A stretch of 64,000 nucleotides of DNA, taken from NCBI GenBank assembly GCA_022791475.1, contig JAAVZD010000004.1:1-64000 (forward strand), given 5' to 3'. The notes beneath the pieces were generated by a model. It did not search any database. It worked only from the letters and a program-made list of their open reading frames with translations, and was not told the origin of the DNA. This DNA is from Clostridia bacterium. GTDB taxonomy: Bacteria; Bacillota_A; Clostridia; TANB77; CAG-508. The translations under genes were made by a program, and so were the position numbers. The stretch's first letter is position 1; the number at the start of each line of letters is the position of its first letter. Positions 1 through 9,346 of this stretch are shown here, one piece after another.

Positions 1-69
1 CCAATGAGACCACTAGGCTGGCTAAGTCCAAAGGAAAAATTAGAAGAATATATGTGTAAAGTTAAATAG
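1..69 (+). CDS. C-terminal fragment of a transposase-like protein (truncated by window start)
   Basis: The frame is open from base 1 to a TAG at 67-69 and encodes 22 residues (PMRPLGWLSPKEKLEEYMCK then VK). A basic tail with a Leu-Gly-Trp-x-Ser-Pro-Lys-Glu-Lys pattern is typical of the last residues of DDE transposases with an integrase core, where a conserved L-(x)n-SP-x-x-x-L motif ends the protein. Too little remains to assign an IS family. It lies next to a decayed gene, which fits a mobile-element scar. Confidence 0.4.
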   Translation, partial: PMRPLGWLSPKEKLEEYMCKVK

Positions 70-127
70 CAGTCATTAAGAAAGGTACTTCAAACAGTAT
101 AAATATCAATTTAGTGTGACATATGTT

Positions 128-155
128 TGACAAACCTACAAGATATATTATAAGT
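128..155 (+). promoter_or_regulatory. SigA-type promoter ahead of the PIN-domain pseudogene
   Basis: TTGACA at 128-133 is followed by a 16-base spacer and a TATAAG box. It points at the gene starting at 225. Confidence 0.4.
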
Positions 156-224
156 ACATGGAAAATTAATAGTCAAAACGTTAAAAGAGTCAAATGAATA
201 AAAGAAATATAAAGAGGAGAACTT

Positions 225-1217
225 ATGTATAAGATATTCATATATACAAATATTATTTTAAATTTTTATAGAATTAATAATAAAGATAGTATTAATGCAA
301 TTTTAGGTGCAATAAAAAAATATAAAAAATATTTTATTTCTACGAAGCAATCGCAAGATGAATTTTTAAGAAATAGAGATAGGACTATGAGAGACTTTAT
401 TGAAGAACTAAAAAAGTAAAATTATAAAGCTCATTCAAATAGCGTAATCGCTACATTAGATACATATAATGAATATTATGATAGCATCTTAAAAGCTAAT
501 AGAAGTACAAAAAATATTATAGATGAGATGGCGAAATTAATAGAGAAACCAGAGATAGATTCAATATATAAAATTTACCTAGATTTGAATAAGATATCAT
601 ATGATAGAACAAATGAGATTATAGAAAAAGCAAAAAGAAGAAAAATAATAGGAAATCCACCTACTAGTAGGAAAGATACATGTGGAGATGAAATAATATG
701 GGAAACTCTTTTAGAATATTGTAATGAAAACTTAATAATTGTTAGTAAAGATTCAACATTCAATGACAATTATAATTTCTTAAAAGATGAGTTTTATCGA
801 ATAAAAAATAAAAAGTTAAAAGTAGTTGATAGTATAACAAAAGCAATAGAGTTAAATAATGAAAATCCACCAAAAGAATTAGAATTAATTGAAAGTGATT
901 TAATTGTAGAATCAAACTTACAAGAATATGGACAGATACAAGATGATTCTAACTGGGCCAACATTATATATAATGCTTTAATAAAACTTGAAAATGAAGC
1001 AAAATTGAAAGATATATATAATGAGGTAAATAAACAAATAAAAGAAAAATACCCTGAAAAGTTAAAAAACAAAAATATTGAAGCAACTGTTAGAGGAATG
1101 CTACAACGTTATTGTAGCGATTCAAAACATTTTAATGGTAAAGTGGATTTGTTTACTAATACTAATAAAGGCAAATGGGGAATAAGAAAAAGATGTAATG
1201 AAAACATTATAAAATAA
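225..1217 (+). pseudogene. PIN-like domain plus winged-helix protein, broken by an in-frame stop
   Basis: Two stretches in the same frame (225-419 and 420-1217) are separated by one TAA at 417-419. Read through, they give about 330 residues. The N-terminal part looks like a PIN-type RNase domain (PIN_8/DUF4935-like): hydrophobic strand IFIYTNIILNFYR, later acidic KDTCGDEIIWETLLEYC and LIIVSKDSTF. The C-terminal 90 residues resemble a winged-helix domain (NIEATVRGMLQRYC ... GKWGIR), as found in restriction-associated proteins. The first catalytic Asp of PIN domains (normally IF-I/V-D-TN) is Tyr here. Loss of a metal-binding Asp plus a nonsense codon points to decay. The start follows GGAG with 6 bases spacing. 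An internal restart at 528 has no good ribosome site. Assignment of the domains is by motif only. Confidence 0.55.
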
Positions 1218-1343
1218 AATTTAGATATAGTGAAATGCAAATAATTCTATTAACGTATATCTTTAAGTAATAACATAAGTTTTAATTTAAGTATAATAGA
1301 AGTCAAAGTATAATAAAGCAAAACATAAAGGAGAAAAGAGAAA

Positions 1344-1697
1344 ATGAAAAACATACTTATACAATACCCAAAATGTTCAACATGCCAAAAAGCAAAAAAA
1401 TGGCTAGAACAAAATAACATAGAATTTACAGATAGAAATATTGTTACAGAAACACCAACCGTAGAAGAACTAACGCAGTGGATAAAAAGAAGCAAGCAAG
1501 ATATAAAAAAGTGGTTTAATACAAGTGGATTAAAATATAAAGAATTGAACTTAAAAGATAAATTACTAAACATGACAGATAAAGAAAAGATACAATTATT
1601 AACAAGTGATGGAATGCTAATAAAAAGACCGATATTAATAACCGAAAAAGAAATATTAATAGGTTTTAAAGAAGAAAAATGGAACAATATTAAATAG
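1344..1697 (+). CDS. ArsC/Spx-family thioredoxin-fold protein
   Basis: A 117-residue protein of the arsenate reductase-like (ArsC/YffB/Spx) family with a thioredoxin-like fold. The N-terminus carries the redox motif YPKCSTCQKAKKWL, with the two cysteines at residues 11 and 14. It is followed by the usual helical insertion (residues 40-85) and a C-terminal KRPILI strand that matches the family's conserved R-P pair. Length fits the family (110-135). Ribosome site GGAGAA precedes the ATG. It is monocistronic and ends at a strong hairpin terminator. Family members act as arsenate or glutathione-linked reductases, or, for Spx, bind RNA polymerase. CxxC alone does not separate these, so I give no symbol. 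Confidence 0.8.
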   Translation: MKNILIQYPKCSTCQKAKKWLEQNNIEFTDRNIVTETPTVEELTQWIKRSKQDIKKWFNTSGLKYKELNLKDKLLNMTDKEKIQLLTSDGMLIKRPILITEKEILIGFKEEKWNNIK

Positions 1698-1701
1698 TAA
1701 C

Positions 1702-1745
1702 AAATACTTGATAAAAAATTTTAAAGTTTTTATCAAGTATTTTTA
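1702..1745. terminator. Bidirectional intrinsic terminator
   Basis: A 16-bp perfect stem (1702-1717 with 1727-1742) has an A-run on one side and a T-run on the other. It serves the ArsC-like gene (+) and recQ (-), which converge here. Confidence 0.85.
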
Positions 1746-1749
1746 AAAT

Positions 1750-3915
1750 TTAACAATTAGCAAACCTTTTATTCATCTTTATAATATAATACTTAATGTC
1801 AAAGTAACTAACCTCCCCAGAAACCATATCCTTAATCTCACGCAACCTACCAGAACTGCACTTGTTAATAGCTTCATAAATCTCATTCTCAAACTTACTA
1901 TTAACTAAACTTTCTAAATAAATATCCATATCATTTTCAAAGCAATCCAACAAATGCTGTTCTATCGTCCTTTCAGTAAGTCCTCTAATTTCAGCGATTT
2001 CTTTAATAGTTTTTCCATCCTTAGTATAAAGTTCGTAACTAATTAATTTAGTATCTACCTTAGGAGTAGGCTCATTCTTAACTTTAGTTTTTTCTAAAAT
2101 ATCAAGATTTTTAATATCATGTTCTTGAACATAATTTCTAATAGCATCTATAAAAACATCACCATACTTTTCTAACTTAAAGCTACCAACCCCACTTATT
2201 TTAAGCATACTATCCACATCTGTTGGGTAATATGTGGACATCTGTTTTAAAGAAACGTCTGCAAATATAATAAAAGGTGGAACATTATTTTGTTTAGCCA
2301 CTTCCATTCTAAGTTCTCGTAGTATATCAAATAAATTGCTATCAAAAGGTAGACTTTCGAAGTCATTTTTACTATTTTTCTCAGGTTTTAAAATTCTTTC
2401 AATTTTCTTTTTAATAACCACTTGAGTATCAGAAAATAAAACATCATTTGCCTTAACATCCAAAGCCAAAATAGGATATTTGTCACCGATACTCTTAATA
2501 TATCCTTCTGCAACTAAAAATGAAATTAAATCTCTAATAGTATCTTTACTATATTCACTCATAATTCCATAAGTAGAAAGCGAGTCAAAACCAAAAGATT
2601 TGACTTTTGCAGATTTAGATCCCTTAAGAACATCAGCCACCAAACCAGCACCAAAACGCTCATTCATTCTTTTAATACAAGAAAGAATTTTTTTGCTATC
2701 AGTAGTAATATCAGTTATTTCTATTTCAGAATTACAATTAGAGCAAAATTTACAATTATTAAAAGTAGGTATTTCTCCAAAATATTCTAAAATATAACTT
2801 CTAAGACATTTACTACTATTACAGTAATCCACAATATCATTTAACTTTTTATACTCGTTAGAATGATTACCTTCAGAAGAATGTTCTATTAAAAATTTAT
2901 TAGTAACAACATCTGCTCTACTAAAAAGTAATACACATTCAGCCTTATCGCCATCACGTCCAGCACGTCCAGCTTCTTGATAATAGCTCTCTAAGTCAGA
3001 AGGCATATTATAATGAATAACATACCTAACATTAGACTTATCAATACCCATTCCAAAAGCATTAGTAGCAACCATGATTTCAGTTCTATCATATACAAAA
3101 TCATCTTGAGAAATAGTTCTATTTTTTTCACTCATTCCTGCATGATATTTAGAAACTTTATACCCATAATTACAAAGCCTTTCATAAACTTCATCTACAG
3201 TTTTTCTAGTAGAACAATAAATAATACCAGACATATTTTTATGGTCTTCTAAAAAGTTAAGCAAAAATTTCTTTTTACTTTCAGGCATTTGAACACTAAA
3301 ATAAAGGTTATCTCTATTAAAGCCAGTAGTTAAAACAAAAGGTTTACGCAAGTCTAATAATTTAATAATATCATCTTTAACAACCTGAGTAGCAGTAGCT
3401 GTAAAAGAAACAACAACAGGCCTTTTAGCTAAATTATTAATAACCTTCGAAATTTCACAATAACTAGGCCTAAAATCATGCCCCCATTGAGAAACACAAT
3501 GAGCCTCATCAATTGCAACCATTGAAATATTAAGAAAGTTAAGCATACTAATAAAAGTATCTGAAAAAAACCTTTCAGGTGCAACATAAATAATTTTATA
3601 CATTCCATGGTAAATATTTTGAATAGTTTGTAAATAATTGCCTTCAGTTAAAGAACTATTAATATATGTAGCAGGAATGCCAATCTGATTTAAGCTATCA
3701 ACTTGGTCCTTCATAAGTGAAATAAGGGGAGAAATAACAACAGTAACTCCCTCAAAAATCATAGCAGGAATTTGATAACAAATAGACTTACCAGCCCCAG
3801 TAGGCATAATTCCCAAACAATCTTCTTTTTCTAAAATATGGCTAATAATTTCCGACTGTCCAGCCCTAAAATTATCATAACCAAAATATTTTTTTAAAAC
3901 TTCATTAGGTGTCAA
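1750..3915 (-). CDS. recQ: ATP-dependent DNA helicase RecQ
   Basis: A 721-residue superfamily 2 helicase that unwinds DNA 3'-5' in recombination and replication repair. Visible motifs are Walker A PTGAGKS (38-44), DEAH (136-139) in AIDEAHCVSQWGHDFRPSY, and motif VI QEAGRAGRDG. The RecQ C-terminal zinc site follows (CNSSKCLR ... CKFCSNC), then the RQC winged helix, an HRDC domain (about 510-590), and an extra helix-turn-helix tail (about 625-715, KTIKEIAEIRGLTERTIEQHL). That makes it longer than E. coli RecQ (609), as is common in Firmicutes. No in-frame CGG codon occurs in it. It is transcribed alone, convergent with the ArsC-like gene. Confidence 0.95.
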   Translation of the reverse strand: MTPNEVLKKYFGYDNFRAGQSEIISHILEKEDCLGIMPTGAGKSICYQIPAMIFEGVTVVISPLISLMKDQVDSLNQIGIPATYINSSLTEGNYLQTIQNIYHGMYKIIYVAPERFFSDTFISMLNFLNISMVAIDEAHCVSQWGHDFRPSYCEISKVINNLAKRPVVVSFTATATQVVKDDIIKLLDLRKPFVLTTGFNRDNLYFSVQMPESKKKFLLNFLEDHKNMSGIIYCSTRKTVDEVYERLCNYGYKVSKYHAGMSEKNRTISQDDFVYDRTEIMVATNAFGMGIDKSNVRYVIHYNMPSDLESYYQEAGRAGRDGDKAECVLLFSRADVVTNKFLIEHSSEGNHSNEYKKLNDIVDYCNSSKCLRSYILEYFGEIPTFNNCKFCSNCNSEIEITDITTDSKKILSCIKRMNERFGAGLVADVLKGSKSAKVKSFGFDSLSTYGIMSEYSKDTIRDLISFLVAEGYIKSIGDKYPILALDVKANDVLFSDTQVVIKKKIERILKPEKNSKNDFESLPFDSNLFDILRELRMEVAKQNNVPPFIIFADVSLKQMSTYYPTDVDSMLKISGVGSFKLEKYGDVFIDAIRNYVQEHDIKNLDILEKTKVKNEPTPKVDTKLISYELYTKDGKTIKEIAEIRGLTERTIEQHLLDCFENDMDIYLESLVNSKFENEIYEAINKCSSGRLREIKDMVSGEVSYFDIKYYIIKMNKRFANC

Positions 3916-4102
3916 TAAAAAAACCTCTTTTCTTTTTTATATTTAATAATTATACTATGGAAAATGTAAAGATGCAAAACATTGAATTAAATTATGTACA
4001 CTAATTTATCATATTATTTTATAATTGTAAAGTGAAAAATAAAAAAATAGTTCATTTTAGGAATATAACTCTAAAATGAACTAAAAACTATACTATAAAA
4101 CT

Positions 4103-6466
4103 TTAGAAAATATTACTAGAGTATTTAGAATACTTTTCAACTATATCTTTAATATGATTTATAAAAGATTCAGTAGTTTTTGAATTAGGCATATTTTTCA
4201 TTAATTTAAATGCTTTCTCTAAATCAATTAAAATTTCATCTCTATATGTTTCAATAATATGTGAATCTAAATCACGTAAAATTAACCAAGCAATATAGAA
4301 ATCTTTTTTATTGCCTTTTCTTGGTTTTTCTATATTTGGATTAAAAATTTTTAGTAAAATATCATCATTACCGTTTGAAAGAATTTTCAATTTTTGAGCA
4401 AATGTACTTACATTATCAACACACTTTTGAAATTCAATCTCTTTATTATTATTTGATTCTAAGTCTTCTAAGAAATCACTAAGTGCATTTTTGTTTTTTA
4501 CAGACATTTTAACTTCTGTATGCTCAAACTGCTTATTACTATTTTCTGTATATAAATAAACTAAAAAGAAATCATTTATACTATTAATATTTATATCTAA
4601 ATAATCCATATAAGCTAAAGTCGTTACTAATTCTTCTTCTTTCATTTTATTTCCATTTTGATTAAATAAACTATATTTTGCAATAGATTTAATTTTATTT
4701 AAAGTATTAATAATATCAAAAGAATTCCACATTTCAAATGAGTTTGCACTAATAGGACATGGGTTTTGGTTTAATCTCAAAAACATGTCAACAGAGTTAA
4801 AATCAGGGTTTGCTCGCATATCTATTTTCACTACATCAAATTTATAATTTTCAATATACTGTTTTTTAAATAGATTAAGGTTATCCTTTCCTTCACCATA
4901 AACATAACCATTTAAACCATTTAAATCTTTAAGTCCACAAAGAGCATATTTATTTTTATAAGTATGAATCCAACCATAATTATCATCTGTAATATTTTCA
5001 CCCATAAACTTTAATATACTTATTAATCTTTGTTGACCATCTATAACTGTATATTTATTAACTCTATCTTCTTCTCTAGTCACATACAAATATATTGGTG
5101 GTAATTTTACTCCAAGAATAATACTTTCAATAATTCTTGAAGCTTTTTTCCTACTTTTAACTTCTGATCTTTGATAAGCTGAGCGAACAATAAATCTATT
5201 TTCTTTAATTAATCTTAATATTTCTCTAATTTCTAAAGTATCATTAATAGCCATAACTTGTTTAGTGGAATCTATACCGGTCCATACCTCAAGATTCTTT
5301 TCAATAGGTATAGGTTTATAAGAAACAAGTTTTCTGTTTTTCTTTGTTTTACTTAAATAATTTGAAATATCTAGTTTTAATATTTCAGTTATATAATTTT
5401 TTACATATGAATATCTAGCCTCAATATCAATGGCATTAATATTTTTATAATTATCAAAATAATTTCTTCCGTTACTTTCAACATAGTGGCATAATTGATC
5501 AATGTTAAAATCATAAAAACTATTAGGATATTCTTTATAAAGAATAGTAAACATCCAGTATAAACATTTGAAAAATAATGTATTATCTTGTAAATCATTA
5601 TTAGACTCAGTTAATTTTTGTTTTACTAAATGTAATTTTTTTAATATTTTAATAATTTCATCCATTTTTTCTAGTTTTTGTTTTTCTGTTAGGTTTGTAA
5701 TAAATGTAAAATAGTATTTATCAAAAACTGAAGAGCCAACTTTTATAGTTTTTTCACCTATAAGTGGTATGTAAGTCATTATTAATGATTCTCTTATAGC
5801 AACTAATAATAAATTAATTCTTTCCCTATTATCAATTGACCTTTTAGTTTTTGGTAATAACATATCTACACAGTTATCATAAAAGTTTTTATCTTTTTCA
5901 AATAAGTCTATCAATTTATTAGTTATAAAATCGTATAGATATTTTGCTCTTGCAATTTCACTAGTAGTTAAAGCAGTCATACCAAAATTAGACCTTTTAA
6001 ATAAGTCACGTTTAATAAGTTCAATATCTTTTTCTGATGTGAAATTATTTGGGATATAGTGTATTAGTTTCATTTGGTATTCTAAAAAAAGAGTTTTTAA
6101 GTTCTTAGGAAGATCTTTATAATATAAACCATCTAACTCTTTTAATATATCTAATCCAAAATGTCTCAAAGGAAATTTATTATTATAAAAATTTAATAAA
6201 GTTTCATATCTTTGTCTTCCATCTATTATTTCTAATCCTTCTTTTGTATCTATAACTGTAATAGGTGGAATTACACCATATATTAAAACCGTTTCAATCA
6301 AGTTTATAGCTTTTGCACTGTTCCATATATAATTTCTTTGGTAGCTTGCGTCATATTTTATAATCTTTTTATCTTTTGGAAGTAGTATGTTGTTAATTGG
6401 AATATCAATTAGTTCTCTTTTAATATCGTTATATATTTCTTCTATTTTTTTCGTTCTTTGTTTCAT
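4103..6466 (-). CDS. Double DUF262 (ParB-like fold) protein, possible DNA defence factor
   Basis: 787 residues with two DUF262-type modules. The first contains YDASYQRNYIWNSAKAINLIE and EGLEIIDGRQRYETLL. The second contains IVRSAYQRSEVKSRKKA and YTVIDGQQRLISILKFMGE. The DGQR/DGQQR signature is the nucleotide-handling motif of the ParB/Srx fold used by GmrSD-type and SspE-like restriction systems. No GmrD-like HNH (DUF1524) domain is visible in the C-terminal half, so this is a DUF262-only variant. Start chosen at the ATG at 6466, which has AGGAG six bases upstream; an upstream in-frame ATG lacks a ribosome site. It has its own promoter, stands alone, and has no recognisable methylase partner in the window. 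A role in defence is inference. Confidence 0.75.
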   Translation of the reverse strand: MKQRTKKIEEIYNDIKRELIDIPINNILLPKDKKIIKYDASYQRNYIWNSAKAINLIETVLIYGVIPPITVIDTKEGLEIIDGRQRYETLLNFYNNKFPLRHFGLDILKELDGLYYKDLPKNLKTLFLEYQMKLIHYIPNNFTSEKDIELIKRDLFKRSNFGMTALTTSEIARAKYLYDFITNKLIDLFEKDKNFYDNCVDMLLPKTKRSIDNRERINLLLVAIRESLIMTYIPLIGEKTIKVGSSVFDKYYFTFITNLTEKQKLEKMDEIIKILKKLHLVKQKLTESNNDLQDNTLFFKCLYWMFTILYKEYPNSFYDFNIDQLCHYVESNGRNYFDNYKNINAIDIEARYSYVKNYITEILKLDISNYLSKTKKNRKLVSYKPIPIEKNLEVWTGIDSTKQVMAINDTLEIREILRLIKENRFIVRSAYQRSEVKSRKKASRIIESIILGVKLPPIYLYVTREEDRVNKYTVIDGQQRLISILKFMGENITDDNYGWIHTYKNKYALCGLKDLNGLNGYVYGEGKDNLNLFKKQYIENYKFDVVKIDMRANPDFNSVDMFLRLNQNPCPISANSFEMWNSFDIINTLNKIKSIAKYSLFNQNGNKMKEEELVTTLAYMDYLDININSINDFFLVYLYTENSNKQFEHTEVKMSVKNKNALSDFLEDLESNNNKEIEFQKCVDNVSTFAQKLKILSNGNDDILLKIFNPNIEKPRKGNKKDFYIAWLILRDLDSHIIETYRDEILIDLEKAFKLMKNMPNSKTTESFINHIKDIVEKYSKYSSNIF

Positions 6467-6493
6467 TTTATACTCCTTTCTAATATCTATTAG

Positions 6494-6521
6494 ATTATAG
6501 CACATATATGTAAACTGTCAA
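6494..6521 (-). promoter_or_regulatory. SigA-type promoter of the double DUF262 gene
   Basis: On the minus strand TTGACA (6521-6516) is separated by 16 bases from TATAAT (6499-6494), about 28 bases before the chosen ATG. Confidence 0.75.
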
Positions 6522-6742
6522 TTCTTTTCGGCATATTTTTGGAACTGAACTATTCTAGTTTTACCTAAAAGTAAACTATGAAATCTTAGATAGCTGCAAA
6601 ATAAAGAAAAACAAAGATTAACTTAATAGTAAACATTACTTAAAAATATTTGTAAAATTTGAATAAAAAATTTACAAATTATTATATAAAAGTTATAATA
6701 TAAATATAAAAGGTTATATTATAGAATTAAAAATTAAATAAT

Positions 6743-6849
6743 AAAGGAGGAAATTCGTGTTTTATCACGAAGAAAGATATGAAAATAATACTAGCATCAA
6801 AATCACCAAGAAGAAAAGAAATAATGGACATGTTAAACTTAAAATATGA
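6743..6849 (+). promoter_or_regulatory. maf leader: strong ribosome site, hairpin and out-of-frame GTG mini-ORF
   Basis: A near-perfect AAAGGAGG (6743-6750) sits 28 bases before the maf ATG, too far for normal use. Between them a hairpin (6754-6759 with 6766-6771) is formed. The same ribosome site is ideally placed for a GTG at 6757 that opens a 30-codon frame (6757-6849) overlapping the maf start in another frame. Either the hairpin brings the site close to the ATG, or the mini-ORF tunes maf translation. Confidence 0.45.
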
Positions 6850-7351
6850 AGTAATAGTAAGTGACGCAGAAGAAATATTAGAAGAAGGGCTTACAATAGA
6901 AGAACAAGCAAAAAGGCTATCATACATAAAGGCAAAAACAATATTTGATGAAACCATAGGAGATAGAATAGTAATTGGCTCAGACACAATGGTTATAAAA
7001 GATGGAAAAATATATGGAAAACCAAAAAATGAAGAAGATGCATTTAGAATACTAAAAGAATTAAATGGAAGCAAACACCAAGTAATAACAGGCTTAGCAA
7101 TATTAGTAGAAAGAAACGGAAAATACCAAGAATACTTAGATTACGATATAACAGAAGTATACTTTAAAAACATGACAGATGAAGAAATAAAAAACTGGAT
7201 AGCAACTGGAGAAGCAATGGATAAAGCAGGAGCATATGCAGTACAAGGAAAGTTCTCAGTATTTATTGAGAAAATAAATGGAAATTACTGGTCGGTAATG
7301 GGGCTTCCAATTCATAAGGTTTATGATATACTAAAAGTTGTTAATAAATAA
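6779..7351 (+). CDS. maf: Maf-like nucleoside triphosphate pyrophosphatase
   Basis: 190 residues of the Maf/Ham1-like house-cleaning nucleotide pyrophosphatase family, which hydrolyses non-canonical or modified NTPs to NMP and is linked to septum formation. The N-terminus MKIILASKSPRRKEIM is the family's phosphate-binding signature. IGSDTMV, YGKPKNEEDA and the KAGAYAVQGK segment contain the usual catalytic Asp, Lys and Gln. Length is typical. The start is fixed by homology of the first residues even though the strong ribosome site lies 28 bases upstream. It ends at a perfect terminator hairpin. Confidence 0.93.
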   Translation: MKIILASKSPRRKEIMDMLNLKYEVIVSDAEEILEEGLTIEEQAKRLSYIKAKTIFDETIGDRIVIGSDTMVIKDGKIYGKPKNEEDAFRILKELNGSKHQVITGLAILVERNGKYQEYLDYDITEVYFKNMTDEEIKNWIATGEAMDKAGAYAVQGKFSVFIEKINGNYWSVMGLPIHKVYDILKVVNK

Positions 7352-7353
7352 TA

Positions 7354-7396
7354 AAATAGCGATAAAATTTACAAAATGTAATTTTATCGCTATTTT
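7354..7396 (+). terminator. maf terminator
   Basis: A 16-bp stem (AAATAGCGATAAAATT and its complement) with a T-run directly follows maf. Confidence 0.85.
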
Positions 7397-7791
7397 AAAT
7401 AAATATATTTTTCAAATTTAATTTAATTTAATTTTAAATAATTATCCAAATATTCAGTCCATTCTGGAGCATTTTCTTCTTCAAATAAATTTACTTAAGT
7501 ATTATATCAAAGATAAAAAGGAAAAGCTATAATATATTACATAAAATGCAAAAAATTCAAAAAACCTATTTACAAATTATGTAAATGATGCTATTATAAT
7601 AAAAAACAAGAATAAAATTTTCTAAGCTCATTCTTCGCTAAGAAAATCTAATTCTTTCATAACTATCTTCTAAGGGAACTCACCACTATCGTGGATGATT
7701 TCCCTTAGAAGATAGAAATTAATTCAAAAAAATTAAAAATCAAAACCTAATTCAAGGTTAAAAAACCCTAAAAATGAAAGGAAAAAATAAT
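7397..7791. other. Gene-free stretch with a gene remnant, a dispersed repeat and a long hairpin
   Basis: Three things are visible in this stretch. On the minus strand 7494-7423 an open stub ends ...EEENAPEWTEYLDNYLKLN, which looks like the last residues of a lost gene. At 7600-7625 a 25-base sequence recurs at 17705-17730. At about 7662-7714 a long hairpin is formed by a TATCTTCTAAGGGAA arm and its complement, with no T-run after it. Confidence 0.5.
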
Positions 7792-9329
7792 ATGTTATCA
7801 ATAGTAAAAAGTATGTCTCTACTTGGTTTAGAAGGCTATCTTATTTCTGTGCAAGTAGATGTTTCAGGTGGTATGCCACGGCTTCGAAATTGTTGGGCTT
7901 CCTGATACTAGTATTAGAGAGGCAAAGGAAAGAGTAAAAACAGCAATAAAAAATTCTGGTTATGAACTGCAAAGTAGAAAAATAGTAGTAAATTTAGCAC
8001 CAGCAGATATAAAAAAAGAAGGATCATTTTTTGACTTGCCAATTGCAATAGGAGTATTAAATTGTACAGAATATTTAGAAAGTAAGCAATTAGAAGACAT
8101 CGCATTTATAGGAGAACTTTCACTTGATGGAAAAATAAACAAGGTAGATGGAGTTCTGCCAATGTGTATTGAAGCAAAAAGGCTAGGTATTGAAACAATA
8201 GTAGTACCAAAAGAAAATGCAAAAGAGGCCTCTGTAGTAGAAGGAATAGAAGTACTAGGTGCAGAAAGTTTAAATCAAGTAGTAAATTATTTAAGTTCAA
8301 AAGTTATAATTCCAACATATAAAACTGATATAAAAAATTTATTTTCAAAACAGAATAAATATCTATTAAATTTTTCAGAAGTAAAAGGACAAGAGAATAT
8401 AAAAAGAGCTTTAGAAATAGCAGCCGCAGGTCGGGCACAATTGTATCCTTATTCGGTGCACCCCGGCTCTCGGGAAAACCATGATGGCAAGGAGAATACC
8501 ATCAATTTTGCCAGACCTAAGTTTTGAAGAAGCTTTAGAAACAACAAAAATACATAGTATAGCTGGAGTATTAACAAAACAAACACCACTAATAACATCA
8601 AGACCTTTTAGAGCACCACATCACACAATATCGCCAAGCTCATTAGTAGGAGGAGGCAGAATTCCAAAACCAGGAGAAATAAGCCTAGCACATAATGGGG
8701 TATTATTTCTAGATGAACTACCAGAGTTTAATAAAAGTACATTAGAAGTAATGAGAGCACCAATAGAAGATGGAATAGTAAGCATAAGTAGAGTAAATGC
8801 AAGCCTAACATATCCATGTAACTTTATGCTAGTAGCCTCAATGAATCCATGCCCTTGTGGTTTTTATGGTTCGCCAGATAAAGAATGTAATTGTTCACCG
8901 CAAAGTATACAAAAATATATGGGAAGAATAAGTGGTCCTTTACTAGATAGAATAGACATTCAAGTAGAAGTAACGCCAGTAAAATATGAAAAATTGCAAA
9001 ATACGAATGAATCAGAAACATCTGAACAAATAAAACAAAGAGTAAATAAAGCAAGGCAAATACAACTAGAAAGATACAAAAATTTAGAAATATATTCAAA
9101 TTCACAACTTACCCCAAAATTAATAGAAGAGTATTGCAAGCTAGATAGTAAAAGTAAAAAAATACTACAAAAAGCCTTTGAAACTTTAGGCTTAAGCGCA
9201 AGAGCACATGGAAGAATACTAAAAGTAGCAAGGACAATAGCAGACCTAGAAGGCAAAGAAAATATAGGTATGGAGCATATTTCAGAAGCAATACAATATA
9301 GAAACTTAGACAAAAAATACTGGAAGTAG
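7792..9329 (+). CDS. YifB/ComM Mg-chelatase-like AAA+ ATPase, interrupted by five CGG +1 frameshifts
   Basis: ComM/YifB family AAA+ helicase-like ATPase, linked to natural transformation (branch migration of incoming DNA). Starting at ATG 7792 the reading frame is broken five times, at in-frame CGG codons 7879-7881, 8432-8434, 8454-8456, 8464-8466 and 8471-8473. Skipping only the C of each gives exactly 511 codons (510 residues plus stop), the normal family length. The result carries the N-terminal Lon-like domain (MLSIVKSMSLLGLEGYLISV), Walker A G-A-P-G-S-G-K-T, Walker B FLDELPEF, and the zinc-type MNPCPCGFYG segment. Four of the five sites fall in 42 bases, and three precede the three glycines of the P-loop. 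No stop or other shift is present. Without frame correction translation ends eight codons after the first site. It lies upstream of dprA, another competence gene. Confidence 0.85.
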
Positions 9330-9346
9330 CATAAAAGGAAAATAAC

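Noticed and set aside
417..419. TAA in the PIN gene as a recoded sense codon
   Set aside because: TAA ends many clear genes in the window, and the PIN domain also lacks a catalytic Asp.
7423..7494. Small minus-strand gene
   Set aside because: Only 23 codons bounded by stops, with no start and no ribosome site; recorded as a possible gene remnant.
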